DNA of 64,000 bases, taken from positions 110,264 through 174,263 of the forward strand of contig NZ_JOFS01000013.1 of NCBI RefSeq assembly GCF_000719285.1, in the 5' to 3' direction. Source of the DNA: Streptomyces bicolor. GTDB taxonomy: Bacteria; Actinomycetota; Actinomycetes; Streptomycetales; Streptomycetaceae. The position numbers and the translations under genes were made by a program. Numbering within the stretch: position 1 is the stretch's first letter; every line of letters starts with the position of its first letter. Under the pieces are notes generated by a model. The model saw nothing but the letters and a program-made list of their open reading frames with translations. It had not been told where the DNA came from and made no database searches. Shown in pieces: positions 47,032 to 56,619 of this stretch.

Positions 47032-47835
47032 TCAGCGCGGATTCTCGATGACGGAGAACCGCGCCCCCTCCGGATCCGACACCGTCGCCACGCGGCCGTG
47101 GGCGCTGTCGTGGGCCGGTTTGAGGACGTGGCCGCCGAGTTCGACGACCGTGGCCAGCGTCTCGTCCGTGTCGGCGACCTCGAAGTACGTCATCCAGTGC
47201 GGGCCCCGGTCCCGGGGCAGGGCGTTGCCGACGCCGTGGATGCCGGCGACCGGGCGGCCGTCGATGTGCAGGGCGACGTAGTCGAGGTCGGCGGAGACGA
47301 CCGGCTCCTCCTCGTAGGCGAACACGGACTCGTAGAACTTGGCCACGTTCACGGACTCGAAGGTCAGCAGCTCGTTCCAGGCGGGGGTGCCGGGCACGCC
47401 GGTGACCGCCGTGCCTAGGTGGGCCGCCGTCTGCCAGATGCCGAAGACGGCGCCGGCGGGGTCGGAGCAGATCGCCATCCGGCCGGCCTCGCCGGCGTCC
47501 AGCGGGCCCACGCCTACCGTGCCGCCGCACAGCCGTACCGATTCGGCGGTCAGGTCCACGTCGTTCGAGGCGAGGTAGGGCGTCCAGGCGATGGGGAGGT
47601 GGCGGTCGGGCGGCAACTGGCCGATGCCGGCCACCTCATGGCCGTTCAGCAGGGCCCGCACATAGGGGCCGAGTTGCTGAGGGCCGGGCTGGAACTCCCA
47701 GCCGAACAGCGCGCCGTAGAAGTCCTGGGTCGCGGCCAGGCCGTGCACCATCAGACTCACCCAGCAGGGCGTGCCGGGCGCGTGGCGGGCGTGCGTCGCG
47801 CCGTTCGGGCCGGCCGACCCCCGTGCCTCGGTCAT
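47032..47835 (-). CDS. VOC-family protein with two glyoxalase-like domains
   Basis: The 267-residue protein repeats a vicinal-oxygen-chelate half twice: CWVSLMVHGLAATQDFYGALFGWEF and WNELLTFESVNVAKFYESVFAYEEE, each ending in a DPEGA-like strand. Such tandem VOC proteins are often annotated as hydroxylases or glyoxalase/bleomycin-resistance homologues; the substrate cannot be told. ATG at 47835, with GTG at 47841 as alternative; GAGGAGAGA is upstream. Confidence 0.85.
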   Translation of the reverse strand: MTEARGSAGPNGATHARHAPGTPCWVSLMVHGLAATQDFYGALFGWEFQPGPQQLGPYVRALLNGHEVAGIGQLPPDRHLPIAWTPYLASNDVDLTAESVRLCGGTVGVGPLDAGEAGRMAICSDPAGAVFGIWQTAAHLGTAVTGVPGTPAWNELLTFESVNVAKFYESVFAYEEEPVVSADLDYVALHIDGRPVAGIHGVGNALPRDRGPHWMTYFEVADTDETLATVVELGGHVLKPAHDSAHGRVATVSDPEGARFSVIENPR

Positions 47836-48130
47836 GGTCACTCTCTCCTCGGTCCCTCGCGGTGGCCGTGTCGCTTCCGCTGTCCGGACCCCCGTGCCGA
47901 TGCTCGCACCACCCGTGGCCGCGCGCGCTGCGGGCGCGCCGCGCACGGCGGCCGGTGCCCGGAGGATGCCCGGTGTGCGATTTACCGCCCGTTTCCGTGC
48001 GATTGCCGACGGATGTCGATCTCCTGTACAGCATGTGCCCGGTCCCGTACGCCTCGTGATCGGGCCTGTCCGGCGGGCAGAGTATCCGGAGCGAGCCGCT
48101 GCGGCCACCCCGTGCGCAAGGATGGTGGCC

Positions 48131-48982
48131 ATGAACGCCATCATCTCCGCATCCGAACTCGCGAGCGCGTCGGCGGGGGAGAACCCGCCGGTGCTGCTCG
48201 ACGTCCGCTGGCAGTTGACCCTGGCCAAGACGCCCGGTGAGCTCCCGTTCGACGGCAGGAAGGCCTACGAGGCGGGGCACATCCCCGGCGCGGTCTATGT
48301 CGACCTGGACCGGGAACTGGCCGCCACGCCCGGTTCGCGTGGCCGTCACCCGTTGCCGGACTTGGCCGGATTCGGCGCGGCGATGCGCCGGGCGGGCGTG
48401 TCGTCCGGGACGCCGGTGGTCGTGTACGACGGCGGGCAGGGCTGGGCGGCGGCGCGCGCGTGGTGGCTGCTGCGCTGGACGGGGCACCCGGACGTGCGGG
48501 TCCTCGACGGCGGACTGCCCAGCTGGGAGGGGCCTCTGGAGACGTCCGTACCGACTCCGGCGGAGGGCGACTTCGAGCCGGTGCCGGGAGCGACGGGCCT
48601 GCTCGACGCCGACGGGGCCGCGGCGCTCGCCCGGTCCGGGGTGCTGCTGGACGCCCGTGCGGGGGAGCGGTACCGCGGCGAGGTCGAGCCGATCGACCCG
48701 GTCGGCGGCCACATCCCGGGCGCCGTGTCCGCCCCCACGAACGACAACGTCGGCGCGGACGGCCGTTTCCTGGCCGCCGAGGAACTCCGGGCCCGTTTCA
48801 AGGCGCTGGGCGCCTCCGAGGGCACGGAGGTCGGCGTGTACTGCGGTTCGGGCGTCTCCGCCGCCCATGAGGTGCTGGCGCTGGCGGTCGCGGGGATTCC
48901 GGCGGCGCTGTACGTCGGTTCGTGGTCGGAGTGGTCGTCGGATCCGTCCCGTCCCGTGGCTGTGGGACCGGATCCGCAGTAG
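48131..48982 (+). CDS. Two-domain rhodanese-like sulfurtransferase
   Basis: The 283-residue protein has two rhodanese domains. The second carries the persulfide Cys in YCGSGVSAAH, the loop CGSGVS being typical of 3-mercaptopyruvate sulfurtransferases. The first has Asp in the equivalent YDGGQGWAA, so it is structural. It probably transfers sulfur from mercaptopyruvate or thiosulfate. ATG at 48131; an ATG three codons earlier is possible. The 295-base region upstream holds the promoters of this gene and the divergent VOC gene. Confidence 0.88.
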   Translation: MNAIISASELASASAGENPPVLLDVRWQLTLAKTPGELPFDGRKAYEAGHIPGAVYVDLDRELAATPGSRGRHPLPDLAGFGAAMRRAGVSSGTPVVVYDGGQGWAAARAWWLLRWTGHPDVRVLDGGLPSWEGPLETSVPTPAEGDFEPVPGATGLLDADGAAALARSGVLLDARAGERYRGEVEPIDPVGGHIPGAVSAPTNDNVGADGRFLAAEELRARFKALGASEGTEVGVYCGSGVSAAHEVLALAVAGIPAALYVGSWSEWSSDPSRPVAVGPDPQ

Positions 48983-49005
48983 GGCGTAGGACGGCCCCGA
49001 ACGGC

Positions 49006-49039
49006 ACGAGGGCCGCGTTGCGACCAACGCGGCCCTCGT
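49006..49039. terminator. Bidirectional terminator, sulfurtransferase / sepH
   Basis: A perfect 15-bp stem (49006-49020 with 49025-49039) and 4-base loop lie between two convergent genes. Confidence 0.8.
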
Positions 49040-49073
49040 CTTCGTACGGTCGCCTGCGCAGCCGTACGACCGA

Positions 49074-50114
49074 CTACTCCTGCTTCTTCCTGCGCGTACC
49101 GAACACGATCTCGTCCCAGCTCGGGACGGCGGCCCGGCGGCCGGGGCGGACGCCGTCCGCTTCGGCCTGGCGGTCCGTGGCGCCGATGAGACGGTCGCGG
49201 TGGCTGCCGACGGAGCGGGGCATCAGGACGTCCGCGTAGGCGGAACCCGCCGAGGCGGCCGGCGCCGGGGGCTCCTCCGTGGCCGGTTCGGCGGGAGGTT
49301 CCTCCACGTCGGGCTCGGACGGGCGCTCCGGCACCACCAGGTCGCCGCGGAAGCTCGGCACCGCCTCCAGCAGGCTGGTCAGCGAGTCCCGTTCCTCCGT
49401 GATCTCCTCGGCCGGCTCGGAGGCCTGCGCGGGCAGGCTCGGCCGGTCGCCGCGGTCGAGGGCACGATCCATCGAACGCTCGCGCGGAAGCCGGGCGATC
49501 CGTGGCACGAACGGGAAGCTGGGCTCCGGCGCGGCGAGGTCGTCGGACTCGCCGATCAGCGAGCGCGCCTCGTCGTCGACGGCCTGGACGAGCCGCCGGG
49601 GCGGGTCGTACGTCCAGCTCGCCGAGTGCGGTTCGCCCGCGACCCGGTAGACCAGCAGCACCTCCCAGGTGCCGTCGTCCCGGCGCCACGAGTCCCACTG
49701 GACGCTGTCCTTCTCGGCACCGCGGAGCAGCAGCCGCTCCTGGACGGCCTCGCCGAGCTGCGGACCGGCCGCGTTCTCGCCGGGGCGGCGGACGGGGGTC
49801 TTGCGGGCCCGTTCGGCCATGAACGCGCGCTCGGCGAGCACGGGGCCCTCGAAGCGCCGTACGCGGTCGACGGGGATGCCGGCGAGCTGGGCCACCTCTT
49901 CCGCGGTGGCACCGGCGCGTATACGCGCCTGGATGTCACGGGGGCGGAGATGGCTCTCCACCTCGATCTCGATCTGCCCGAGGCGGGGGCGGTCGCCACG
50001 TACGGCGGCGCGCAGCCGTTCGTCGATCGGAAGGGTGTACTCCGTTGCGTCGGCAGCCTTGAGCACCAGCCGTGTGCCGTCATTCGAGACGGCCACGACA
50101 CGCAGTTCGGGCAT
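49074..50114 (-). CDS. sepH: Septation protein SepH
   Basis: The 346-residue protein starts MPELRVVAVSNDGTRLVLKA, the DUF3071 domain of SepH, with a helix-turn-helix-like segment (RPRDIQARIRAGATAEEVAQ, LAGIPVDRVRRFEGPVLAER) and a long acidic/Pro-rich tail ending with a conserved basic FGTRRKKQE. In Streptomyces SepH binds FtsZ and promotes Z-ring assembly during sporulation and growth. ATG at 50114 follows GGGAGG. Confidence 0.92.
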   Translation of the reverse strand: MPELRVVAVSNDGTRLVLKAADATEYTLPIDERLRAAVRGDRPRLGQIEIEVESHLRPRDIQARIRAGATAEEVAQLAGIPVDRVRRFEGPVLAERAFMAERARKTPVRRPGENAAGPQLGEAVQERLLLRGAEKDSVQWDSWRRDDGTWEVLLVYRVAGEPHSASWTYDPPRRLVQAVDDEARSLIGESDDLAAPEPSFPFVPRIARLPRERSMDRALDRGDRPSLPAQASEPAEEITEERDSLTSLLEAVPSFRGDLVVPERPSEPDVEEPPAEPATEEPPAPAASAGSAYADVLMPRSVGSHRDRLIGATDRQAEADGVRPGRRAAVPSWDEIVFGTRRKKQE

Positions 50115-50576
50115 GGGGACCTCCCGGGTGGTGCCTGCCGACGTCACGTGCGTCGCTGCTTCCGCTAGTCGAGTGTGGCCTGCCCGGGTGCAGCCTGCCA
50201 CAACCTTGCCGAGTTGCCCGGCGTGTCGGGCACGGGCCCTGGATCGCCGTTATGGCACGGTTACCTATTCGCAACGCTAAGTGACCAACTCCGTCACCCT
50301 GTGCAACTAGCCCCCTCCCGGCGGTCCTTGAAGGCCACGGACGCCCTGGCGGGAGACCGGACCCAGGGCTCGCAACAGTACTCCATTTGGGCCACGTGCG
50401 TGGATTGGCACGCCGCCCAACTTCTGACAAGAAGCGTGACTCGGCCGACCGTTGAGCCGTTGTCTGATCTTCAACGTGGCGTACTTCACGCAATCCGCCG
50501 AAACGGAACTAATGGTTTCGCGCATACGTCCCCTTGCCGCACGGTTGGCCGAACGCCGGCTCGGGCCGGTCGGGCG
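50115..50576. promoter_or_regulatory. Intergenic region upstream of sepH
   Basis: A 462-base gap downstream of the oxidase gene and upstream of sepH, both on the minus strand. It is AT-richer around 50250-50280 and 50380-50520, compatible with the sepH promoter. Short frames inside it lack coding bias; no gene is supported. Confidence 0.35.
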
Positions 50577-51896
50577 CTACGCCCCCAACACCCGCCGCAC
50601 GTAGTCGTTCTGGAACCGGCGGTCGGGGTCGAGCCGGTCCCGCAGCGCCGTGAACTCGCCGAAGCGCGGGTACACCTGGGCGAAGTACTCGGCGTCCCGC
50701 GTGTGCACCTTGCCCCAGTGCGGCCGCCCCTCGTGCGCGGTGAAGATCCGCTCGGCGGCGGTGAAGTACCGCTGGTACGGGGTGCCCTTGACCATGTGGA
50801 CGGCGATGTACGCGCTGTCGCGGCCCGAGGCGGTGGACAGCGTGATGTCGTCGGCGGGGGCGGTGCGCACCTCGACGGGGAAGCTGACCCGGAGGCCGGA
50901 GCGGTCGATCACGGCCTTGAGTTCGCGCAGCGTCTCGACGACGGCCGCGCGCGGGACGGCGTACTCCATCTCCACGAAGCGCACTCGGCGCGGCGATGTG
51001 AAGACCTTGTACGGGATGTCGGTGTAGGTCCGCGACGACAGGGCCTTGCTCGAGATCCGGGCGATCGCCGGGATGGTGGCGGGCACCGCGCGGCCGACCC
51101 ACTGGGCCACCTGGAAGACGCCGTTGGAGAGGAACTCGTCCTCGATCCAGCCCTGGAGCTGGGGTACCGGCTTCTCCGGGCCCGCGCTGCGGTTGTTGCG
51201 CTTGGTGTTGGTGCTGCCGGTGTGGGGGAACCAGTAGAACTCGAAGTGCTCGTTCTCGGCCCAGAGTTCGTCGAACTCGGCCAGGACCCGGTCGAAGGGC
51301 ATCGGCTCCTCGCGCGCGGTGAGGAGAAAAACGGGCTCCACGGCCAACGTGATCGCGGTGACGACGCCGAGCGCGCCGAGGCCGATCCGTGCGGCCGCGA
51401 AGACCTCCGGGTTCTCCTTCTCGGAGCAGGTGAGCACCGAACCGTCGGCCGTGACCAGCTCCAGTCCCTTGATCTGGGCGGCGATCGAGCCCGAGTCACG
51501 GCCCGTGCCGTGGGTGCCGGTGCTGGTGGCGCCGGAGACCGTCTGCTCCATGATGTCGCCCATGTTCGTGAGCGACAGGCCCTCGCGCGCCAGGGCCATG
51601 CTGAGTCTCTTGAGCGGGGTGCCTGCCTCGACCGTCACGGTCATGGTGTCCCGGTCGATGTCGCGTATGCCGGTCAGCAGTTGAGGGCGGATCAACACGC
51701 CGTCGGTGGCGGCTATGGACGTGAAGGAGTGTCCGCTCCCGACCGCCTTCACCTTCAGGCCGTCCTCGGCGGCCCGGCGTATCGCCGCCGACAGCTCCTC
51801 CACGGAGGCCGGAGTGACCTCACGCGCGGGACGGGCGGCGACATTGCCGCCCCAGTTACGCCACGTGCCGTTCTTCCCGCTCGCTGTGCTGCTCAA
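50577..51896 (-). CDS. FAD-linked sugar-1,4-lactone oxidase (ALO/VAO family)
   Basis: The 439-residue protein has the VAO-type FAD domain with the flavin-linking His in VGSGHSFTSIAATDG and MEQTVSGATSTGTHGTG, and the C-terminal ALO domain with HWGKVHTRD near the end. It resembles L-gulono/D-arabinono-1,4-lactone and related alditol oxidases. TTG at 51896 has GGAGG about seven bases upstream and overlaps the MFS gene by 41 bases, so the two are cotranscribed. Confidence 0.87.
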   Translation of the reverse strand: MSSTASGKNGTWRNWGGNVAARPAREVTPASVEELSAAIRRAAEDGLKVKAVGSGHSFTSIAATDGVLIRPQLLTGIRDIDRDTMTVTVEAGTPLKRLSMALAREGLSLTNMGDIMEQTVSGATSTGTHGTGRDSGSIAAQIKGLELVTADGSVLTCSEKENPEVFAAARIGLGALGVVTAITLAVEPVFLLTAREEPMPFDRVLAEFDELWAENEHFEFYWFPHTGSTNTKRNNRSAGPEKPVPQLQGWIEDEFLSNGVFQVAQWVGRAVPATIPAIARISSKALSSRTYTDIPYKVFTSPRRVRFVEMEYAVPRAAVVETLRELKAVIDRSGLRVSFPVEVRTAPADDITLSTASGRDSAYIAVHMVKGTPYQRYFTAAERIFTAHEGRPHWGKVHTRDAEYFAQVYPRFGEFTALRDRLDPDRRFQNDYVRRVLGA

Positions 51897-53139
51897 CGGT
51901 GCCTCCCCGACGCGGAGCCGGCCTGCTGAGCCGGCGGTACCCCAGGAAACCGACCGCGACCGCGACGGCCCCGGACACCGCCGGAACCCCGTACCCGGCG
52001 CTCGCACCGGCGGCGTCGATCACCCAGCCGGCCGCTGAGGAGCCGAGCGCCACCCCGACCGCGAGCCCGGTGCTCACCCAGGTCATGCCCTCGGTCAGTT
52101 GCGCGCGTGGTACGTGCTCTTCGATCAGGGACATGGTGGTGATCATCGTGGGAGCGACGGCCATGCCCGAGGCGAACAGCGCCACGGCCAGAAACGGCAA
52201 GTTTCCGACCAGTAGGAGGGGGATCATACTCACGGCCATCGCGCATATGCCCAGCAGCCAGCGAGGTTCGGGCGACCCCTTGAAGCGCAGCAGTCCGAAG
52301 ACGAGGCCCGCCGCGCAGGAGCCCGCGGCGTACAGCGCGAGGACCACGCTCGCGGCGGCCTTGTGTCCCTGCTCGTCCGCGAAGGCGACGGTGACCACGT
52401 CCACGGCGCCGAAGATCGCTCCGGTCGCCACGAAGGTGGCCACCAGGACCTGCAGCCCCGGGGCGCGCAGGGCCGAGCTGCCGCCCTGCTTCTCACGCGG
52501 ATGCGGTGCCGGCTCGGTGGCCTGCTGAGCGGTCAGCCAGAAGACGCCGACCGCCAGGAAGCAGCCGGCGAGCAGCGGTCCGGCCTCAGGGAACCACGCC
52601 GTGGACAGGCCGATGGAGATGATCGGCCCGAAGATGAAGCACACCTCGTCCACCACGGACTCGAAGGAGTACGCGGTGTGCAGCTGCGGCGTCCCCCGGT
52701 ACAGCGCGGCCCAGCGGGCGCGGATCATCGCCCCGACGCTGGGCACGCACCCGATGCCGACGCAGGCCACGAACAGCACCCAGTCCGGCCACCCGTAGTG
52801 CGCGGCGAACAGCAGCAGTGCCCCCGCCACGAGCGAGACCAGCGTCGCCGGGCGGAGCACCCGCCGCTGCCCGTACTGGTCGACCAGCCGCGAGACCTGC
52901 GGGCCCGCCACCGCCGCGGCGAGCGCGATGGTGGCCGACAGCGCGCCGGCGAGGCCGTACCGCCCGGTCAGCTGGGAGACCATCGTGACCACGCCGATGC
53001 CCATCATCGACAGCGGCATCCGGCCGAGGAGACCCGCGGCGGAGAAGGCCTTGGTGCCAGGGGCGGCGAACAGGGCGCGGTAGGGGCTGGGCACGGGGGT
53101 CTCCGGTCGGGCGGGAGCAGCGGCGCTGCGGCGGCTCAA
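51856..53139 (-). CDS. MFS transporter
   Basis: The 427-residue protein has 12 predicted membrane segments in two halves with a hydrophilic linker (TEPAPHPREKQGGSS) and the loop 2-3 motif RLVDQYGQRRVL. The substrate is unknown. An iron-box-like site 110 bases upstream raises the possibility of siderophore or metal-related transport. The start TTG at 53139 is uncertain, with a poor ribosome site. Confidence 0.85.
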   Translation of the reverse strand: MSRRSAAAPARPETPVPSPYRALFAAPGTKAFSAAGLLGRMPLSMMGIGVVTMVSQLTGRYGLAGALSATIALAAAVAGPQVSRLVDQYGQRRVLRPATLVSLVAGALLLFAAHYGWPDWVLFVACVGIGCVPSVGAMIRARWAALYRGTPQLHTAYSFESVVDEVCFIFGPIISIGLSTAWFPEAGPLLAGCFLAVGVFWLTAQQATEPAPHPREKQGGSSALRAPGLQVLVATFVATGAIFGAVDVVTVAFADEQGHKAAASVVLALYAAGSCAAGLVFGLLRFKGSPEPRWLLGICAMAVSMIPLLLVGNLPFLAVALFASGMAVAPTMITTMSLIEEHVPRAQLTEGMTWVSTGLAVGVALGSSAAGWVIDAAGASAGYGVPAVSGAVAVAVGFLGYRRLSRPAPRRGGTVEQHSEREERHVA

Positions 53140-53247
53140 GGCGAGTCAGGGGCAGATCAGTGGCACAACAGGGGTAACTCGGGGCAGCACAAGGGAAGTT
53201 CAGGGGCAGCGCGGTAAGGCGCGTGGGCAGTACACACAGCTTACGAG

Positions 53248-53266
53248 TTAGGTGACCCTAACGCAC
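53248..53266. promoter_or_regulatory. Iron-box-like operator between MFS gene and ferrochelatase
   Basis: TTAGGTGACCCTAACGCAC matches 15 of 19 positions of the iron box read in the other orientation and contains the palindrome GTTAGG-N4-CCTAAC. It lies about 78 bases before the ferrochelatase start and 109 bases before the MFS start. Confidence 0.5.
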
Positions 53267-53343
53267 CCGTCCGGGCGAACCGGGAACCCGGGTGGTCACC
53301 CCGCCGTTTCCCGGCTGTCAGTACCGGATGACAGGATCGAGCC

Positions 53344-54471
53344 ATGCCAGACGCGCGCCATGCCACTCCCTACGACGCCCTGCTCCTGCTCTCCTTCGGC
53401 GGCCCCGAAGGGCCGGACGACGTGATTCCGTTCCTGGAGAACGTCACCCGTGGGCGGGGCATCCCCAAGGAACGCCTGAAGGAAGTCGGCGAGCACTACT
53501 TCCTGTTCGGCGGAGTGAGCCCCATCAACGACCAGAACCGCGCCCTGCTCGACGCCCTCCGCAAGGACTTCGCCGAGCACGGTCTGGATCTGCCGATCTA
53601 CTGGGGCAACCGCAACTGGGCGCCGTACCTGACGGACACCCTGCGCGAGATGGTCGCCGACGGCCGCCGTCGCATCCTCGTCCTCGCCACCAGCGCCTAC
53701 GCCTCCTACTCGGGCTGCCGCCAGTACCGCGAGAACCTCGCCGACTCGCTGGCGGCCCTGGAAGCCGAGGGCCTCGAGCTGCCCAGGGTCGACAAGCTGC
53801 GGCACTACTTCAACCACCCCGGTTTCCTGGAGCCGATGATCGACGGCGTGCTCGAGTCCCTCGCCGACCTGCCCGAGGACGTCCGGGACGGCGCCCACAT
53901 CGCCTTCTCGACCCACTCGATCCCGACCGCCGCCGCCGACACCTCCGGCCCCGTCGAGGACCACGGCGAGGGCGGCGCGTACGTCGAGCAGCACCTGGAG
54001 GTCTCCCGGCTGATCGCCGAGGCCGTCCGCGAGCGCACCGGCGTCGACCACCCCTGGCAGCTCGTGTACCAGTCCCGCTCCGGCGCCCCGCACATCCCGT
54101 GGCTCGAGCCCGACATCTGCGACCACCTGGAGGAGCGGCAGCAGGCCGGCGCACCGGCCGTGGTCATCGCGCCCATCGGCTTCGTCTCCGACCACATGGA
54201 AGTCCTCTACGACCTCGACACCGAGGCCAAGGCGAAGGCCGAGGAGCTGGGCCTGCCGATGCGCCGCTCGGCCACCGTCGGCGACGACCCGCGGTTCGCC
54301 GCCGCGGTCCGTGACCTCGTCCTGGAGCGCGCCGCCGTGGAGCGCGCCGAGGAGGTCACGCCGTGCGTCCTCGGCGGGCTCGGCGCGAGCCACAACCTGT
54401 GCCCGGTGGGCTGCTGCCCGTCCCGAGCGCCCAGGCCCGCCGCCGCGGGCGCCGACAGCCCCTACGCATGA
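53344..54471 (+). CDS. hemH: Coproporphyrin/protoporphyrin ferrochelatase
   Basis: The 375-residue protein has [21 protein letters not shown], the metal-site His in AFSTHSIP, and [15 protein letters not shown]. It also has the C-terminal Cys residues ([18 protein letters not shown]) that with an internal Cys (YSGCRQY) bind the [2Fe-2S] cluster of actinobacterial enzymes. In Actinobacteria the enzyme (also named CpfC) inserts iron into coproporphyrin III. The stop overlaps the next reading frame, and the phosphatase gene follows directly. Confidence 0.94.
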   Translation: MPDARHATPYDALLLLSFGGPEGPDDVIPFLENVTRGRGIPKERLKEVGEHYFLFGGVSPINDQNRALLDALRKDFAEHGLDLPIYWGNRNWAPYLTDTLREMVADGRRRILVLATSAYASYSGCRQYRENLADSLAALEAEGLELPRVDKLRHYFNHPGFLEPMIDGVLESLADLPEDVRDGAHIAFSTHSIPTAAADTSGPVEDHGEGGAYVEQHLEVSRLIAEAVRERTGVDHPWQLVYQSRSGAPHIPWLEPDICDHLEERQQAGAPAVVIAPIGFVSDHMEVLYDLDTEAKAKAEELGLPMRRSATVGDDPRFAAAVRDLVLERAAVERAEEVTPCVLGGLGASHNLCPVGCCPSRAPRPAAAGADSPYA

Positions 54472-54479
54472 GGAGCCCC

Positions 54480-55295
54480 GTGACCGACGCTCTGCACACG
54501 GACCTGCTCGCCCTGGCCCGGGAGGCCGCCCGCCGCGCGGGAGAACTGCTGCGCGACGGCCGCCCGGCCGACCTCGCGGTCGCCGCGACCAAGTCGAGCC
54601 CGATCGACGTGGTCACGGAGATGGACATCGCGGCGGAGAAGCTGATCACCGACCTGATCTCCGAGCACCGCCCGGACGACGGCTTCCTCGGCGAGGAGGG
54701 CGCCTCCACCGAGGGCACGAGCGGCATCCGCTGGGTCATCGACCCCCTCGACGGCACGGTCAACTACCTCTACGGGCTGCCGACCTGGTCCGTCTCCATC
54801 GCCGCCGAGCAGGACGGGGAGACGGTCGTCGGGGTCGTGGCCGCTCCGATGCGGGGCGAGACGTACCACGCGGAGCGTGGTGGTGGTGCCTGGGCCACCG
54901 GGCCCTGGGAGGGCGAGCGCAGGCTCGGCTGCCGTCCCACGGCGCCACTGGACCAGGCCCTGGTCTCGACCGGCTTCAACTACGTCACCGAGGTCCGCAC
55001 CCACCAGGCCGACGTGGCCCAGCGGCTGATCCCGCTGCTCCGCGACATCCGCCGCGGCGGCTCGGCCGCGATCGACCTGTGCGACCTGGCGGCGGGCCGG
55101 CTGGACGGGTACTACGAGCGGGGGCTCAACCCGTGGGACGTGGCAGCGGGAGACCTGATCGCCCGGGAGGCGGGCGCGCTGACCGGTGGGCGGCCCGGAG
55201 AGCGGCCGTCGTGGGATCTGACGGTCGCCGCCACTCCGGGTGTCTTCGAGCCGCTCCAGCGGCTGTTGGAGGACCTGGGGGCCTGGCACGACTAG
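54480..55295 (+). CDS. Inositol monophosphatase family phosphatase (SuhB-like)
   Basis: The 271-residue protein has the Mg-binding motifs GEEG, WVIDPLDGTVNYLYG and NPWDVAAGDLIAREAGA. It should hydrolyse a sugar or inositol phosphate (possibly histidinol-phosphate or PAP; these cannot be separated here). GTG at 54480 has GAGGAG five bases upstream; ATG at 54468 overlaps the hemH stop and is an alternative. Confidence 0.87.
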   Translation: MTDALHTDLLALAREAARRAGELLRDGRPADLAVAATKSSPIDVVTEMDIAAEKLITDLISEHRPDDGFLGEEGASTEGTSGIRWVIDPLDGTVNYLYGLPTWSVSIAAEQDGETVVGVVAAPMRGETYHAERGGGAWATGPWEGERRLGCRPTAPLDQALVSTGFNYVTEVRTHQADVAQRLIPLLRDIRRGGSAAIDLCDLAAGRLDGYYERGLNPWDVAAGDLIAREAGALTGGRPGERPSWDLTVAATPGVFEPLQRLLEDLGAWHD

Positions 55296-55312
55296 ACATC
55301 GAAGGCAACGAA

Positions 55313-55347
55313 GCGGGCCCCCGGCGCTGGATTCGCCGGGGGCCCGC
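55313..55347. terminator. Bidirectional intrinsic terminator
   Basis: GCGGGCCCCCGGCG (55313-55326) pairs perfectly with 55334-55347 across a 7-base loop, followed by TTT, between convergent genes. Confidence 0.8.
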
Positions 55348-55365
55348 TTTCCGCTCACAAGCCGG

Positions 55366-55539
55366 TCAGACGCTAGACGCGCCGACTTCCACACCGTGCT
55401 CGGCGGCGAGGCGGCGCAGGTCGTCGAGCTCGCCCTGCTCCACCTCGACGAGGAAGTCGTCGCCCTCGTCACGAGCCCGCGTCAGGTCGGACTCGGTCGC
55501 CTTTATGCGCTGCAGAAGTCCTGCGGTGAATGCGTCCAT
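55366..55539 (-). CDS. Small conserved hypothetical protein, 57 residues
   Basis: The product (MDAFTAGLLQRIKATESDLT, then EGDDFLVEVEQGELDDLRRLAAEHG) is acidic and helical. Its short length hides it from usual ORF limits; the longer frame to 55743 is Arg/Pro-rich and not credible. GAGGGGGCG precedes the ATG by about six bases. The function is unknown. Confidence 0.75.
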   Translation of the reverse strand: MDAFTAGLLQRIKATESDLTRARDEGDDFLVEVEQGELDDLRRLAAEHGVEVGASSV

Positions 55540-55959
55540 GCTGCGCCCCCTCGTCCTGGGTCGTGGGTCGGTGGCACGGGGGTGTGCCGTTCGGAAGGGG
55601 CGATCACGTCTCCAGTAGATGCCCAGCGCTGCCCATGCTGGGCGGCGACGGTGCCGGACACCCACACCCGCTCTGCGGAAAGCGGATTGCGCTGTACCGC
55701 ATGGTGTTGCGGTACATGCAGAGCGTGATCGCGGGGTGTACAAGCCGTCCTCCCCCCGCTCCCTTCCACGGAAACCTCAACCGGACGAGAAAATCTCGCA
55801 TTCCCGGGCTTCACACCCGCCCTTCATGCTCCACACACCCGTCTTACCGCCGACTTATGGCGGAAAAGGGCAGGATGGAGGCCAGGAAACCCCATCTACA
55901 AGACCCTGCCCGCGCGCCGGACGAGCGCTACGCGGGTGGACACAGGAAGGACAAGCGAC
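55540..55959. promoter_or_regulatory. Divergent intergenic region upstream of cutR, with a 9-bp inverted repeat
   Basis: About 420 bases without a gene. It contains TGTACCGCA (55693-55701) and its exact inverse TGCGGTACA (55708-55716), six bases apart, the size of a typical operator for a dimeric regulator. The cutRS promoter is expected here. Confidence 0.5.
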
Positions 55960-56613
55960 GTGCGCGTACTCGTCGTCGAGGACGAGCAACTGCTCGCCGA
56001 TGCGGTGGCCACCGGACTGCGCCGGGAGGCCATGGCCGTCGACGTCGTGTACGACGGTGCGGCCGCCCTGGAACGCATCGGCGTCAACGACTACGACGTG
56101 GTCGTCCTCGACCGCGACCTCCCGCTGGTGCACGGCGACGACGTCTGCCGCAAGATCGTCGAACTCGGCATGCCCACCCGCGTGCTGATGCTCACGGCCT
56201 CCGGCGACGTCAGCGACCGTGTCGAAGGGCTCGAGATCGGCGCCGACGACTATCTGCCCAAGCCCTTCGCCTTCAGCGAGCTGACGGCACGCGTGCGTGC
56301 CCTCGGCCGCCGTACGAGCGTCCCGCTGCCGCCCGTCCTGGAGCGCGCCGGCATCAAGCTCGACCCGAACCGCCGCGAGGTCTTCCGCGACGGCAAGGAG
56401 GTGCAGCTCGCGCCGAAGGAGTTCGCCGTCCTGGAGGTGCTGATGCGCAGCGAGGGCGCGGTCGTGTCGGCCGAGCAGCTCCTGGAGAAGGCCTGGGACG
56501 AGAACACCGACCCGTTCACCAACGTCGTGCGGGTCACTGTCATGACGCTGCGCCGCAAGCTGGGCGAGCCGCCGGTCATCGTCACCGTGCCCGGCTCCGG
56601 CTACCGGATCTGA
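55960..56613 (+). CDS. cutR: OmpR-family response regulator CutR
   Basis: The 217-residue protein has a complete receiver (VRVLVVEDEQLLADAVATGL, Asp in VVVLDRDLPLVHGDD, Thr in MLTASG, Lys in LPKPFAF) and a winged-helix DNA-binding domain (LAPKEFAVLEVLMRSEG, VRVTVMTLRRKLGEP). Length, partner and position after hemH/suhB match CutR of Streptomyces, originally described as a repressor of actinorhodin production. GTG at 55960 is chosen by homology; AGGAAGG is about 10 bases upstream. Confidence 0.88.
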   Translation: MRVLVVEDEQLLADAVATGLRREAMAVDVVYDGAAALERIGVNDYDVVVLDRDLPLVHGDDVCRKIVELGMPTRVLMLTASGDVSDRVEGLEIGADDYLPKPFAFSELTARVRALGRRTSVPLPPVLERAGIKLDPNRREVFRDGKEVQLAPKEFAVLEVLMRSEGAVVSAEQLLEKAWDENTDPFTNVVRVTVMTLRRKLGEPPVIVTVPGSGYRI

Positions 56614-56619
56614 TCGGCC

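Noticed and set aside
48060..48080. Third copy of the MITE end near 48062
   Set aside because: Only about 15 bases match and there is no second end. In such GC-rich DNA this could be chance.
50307..50525. Short minus-strand ORF in the sepH upstream gap
   Set aside because: It has no coding bias, ribosome site or recognisable product.
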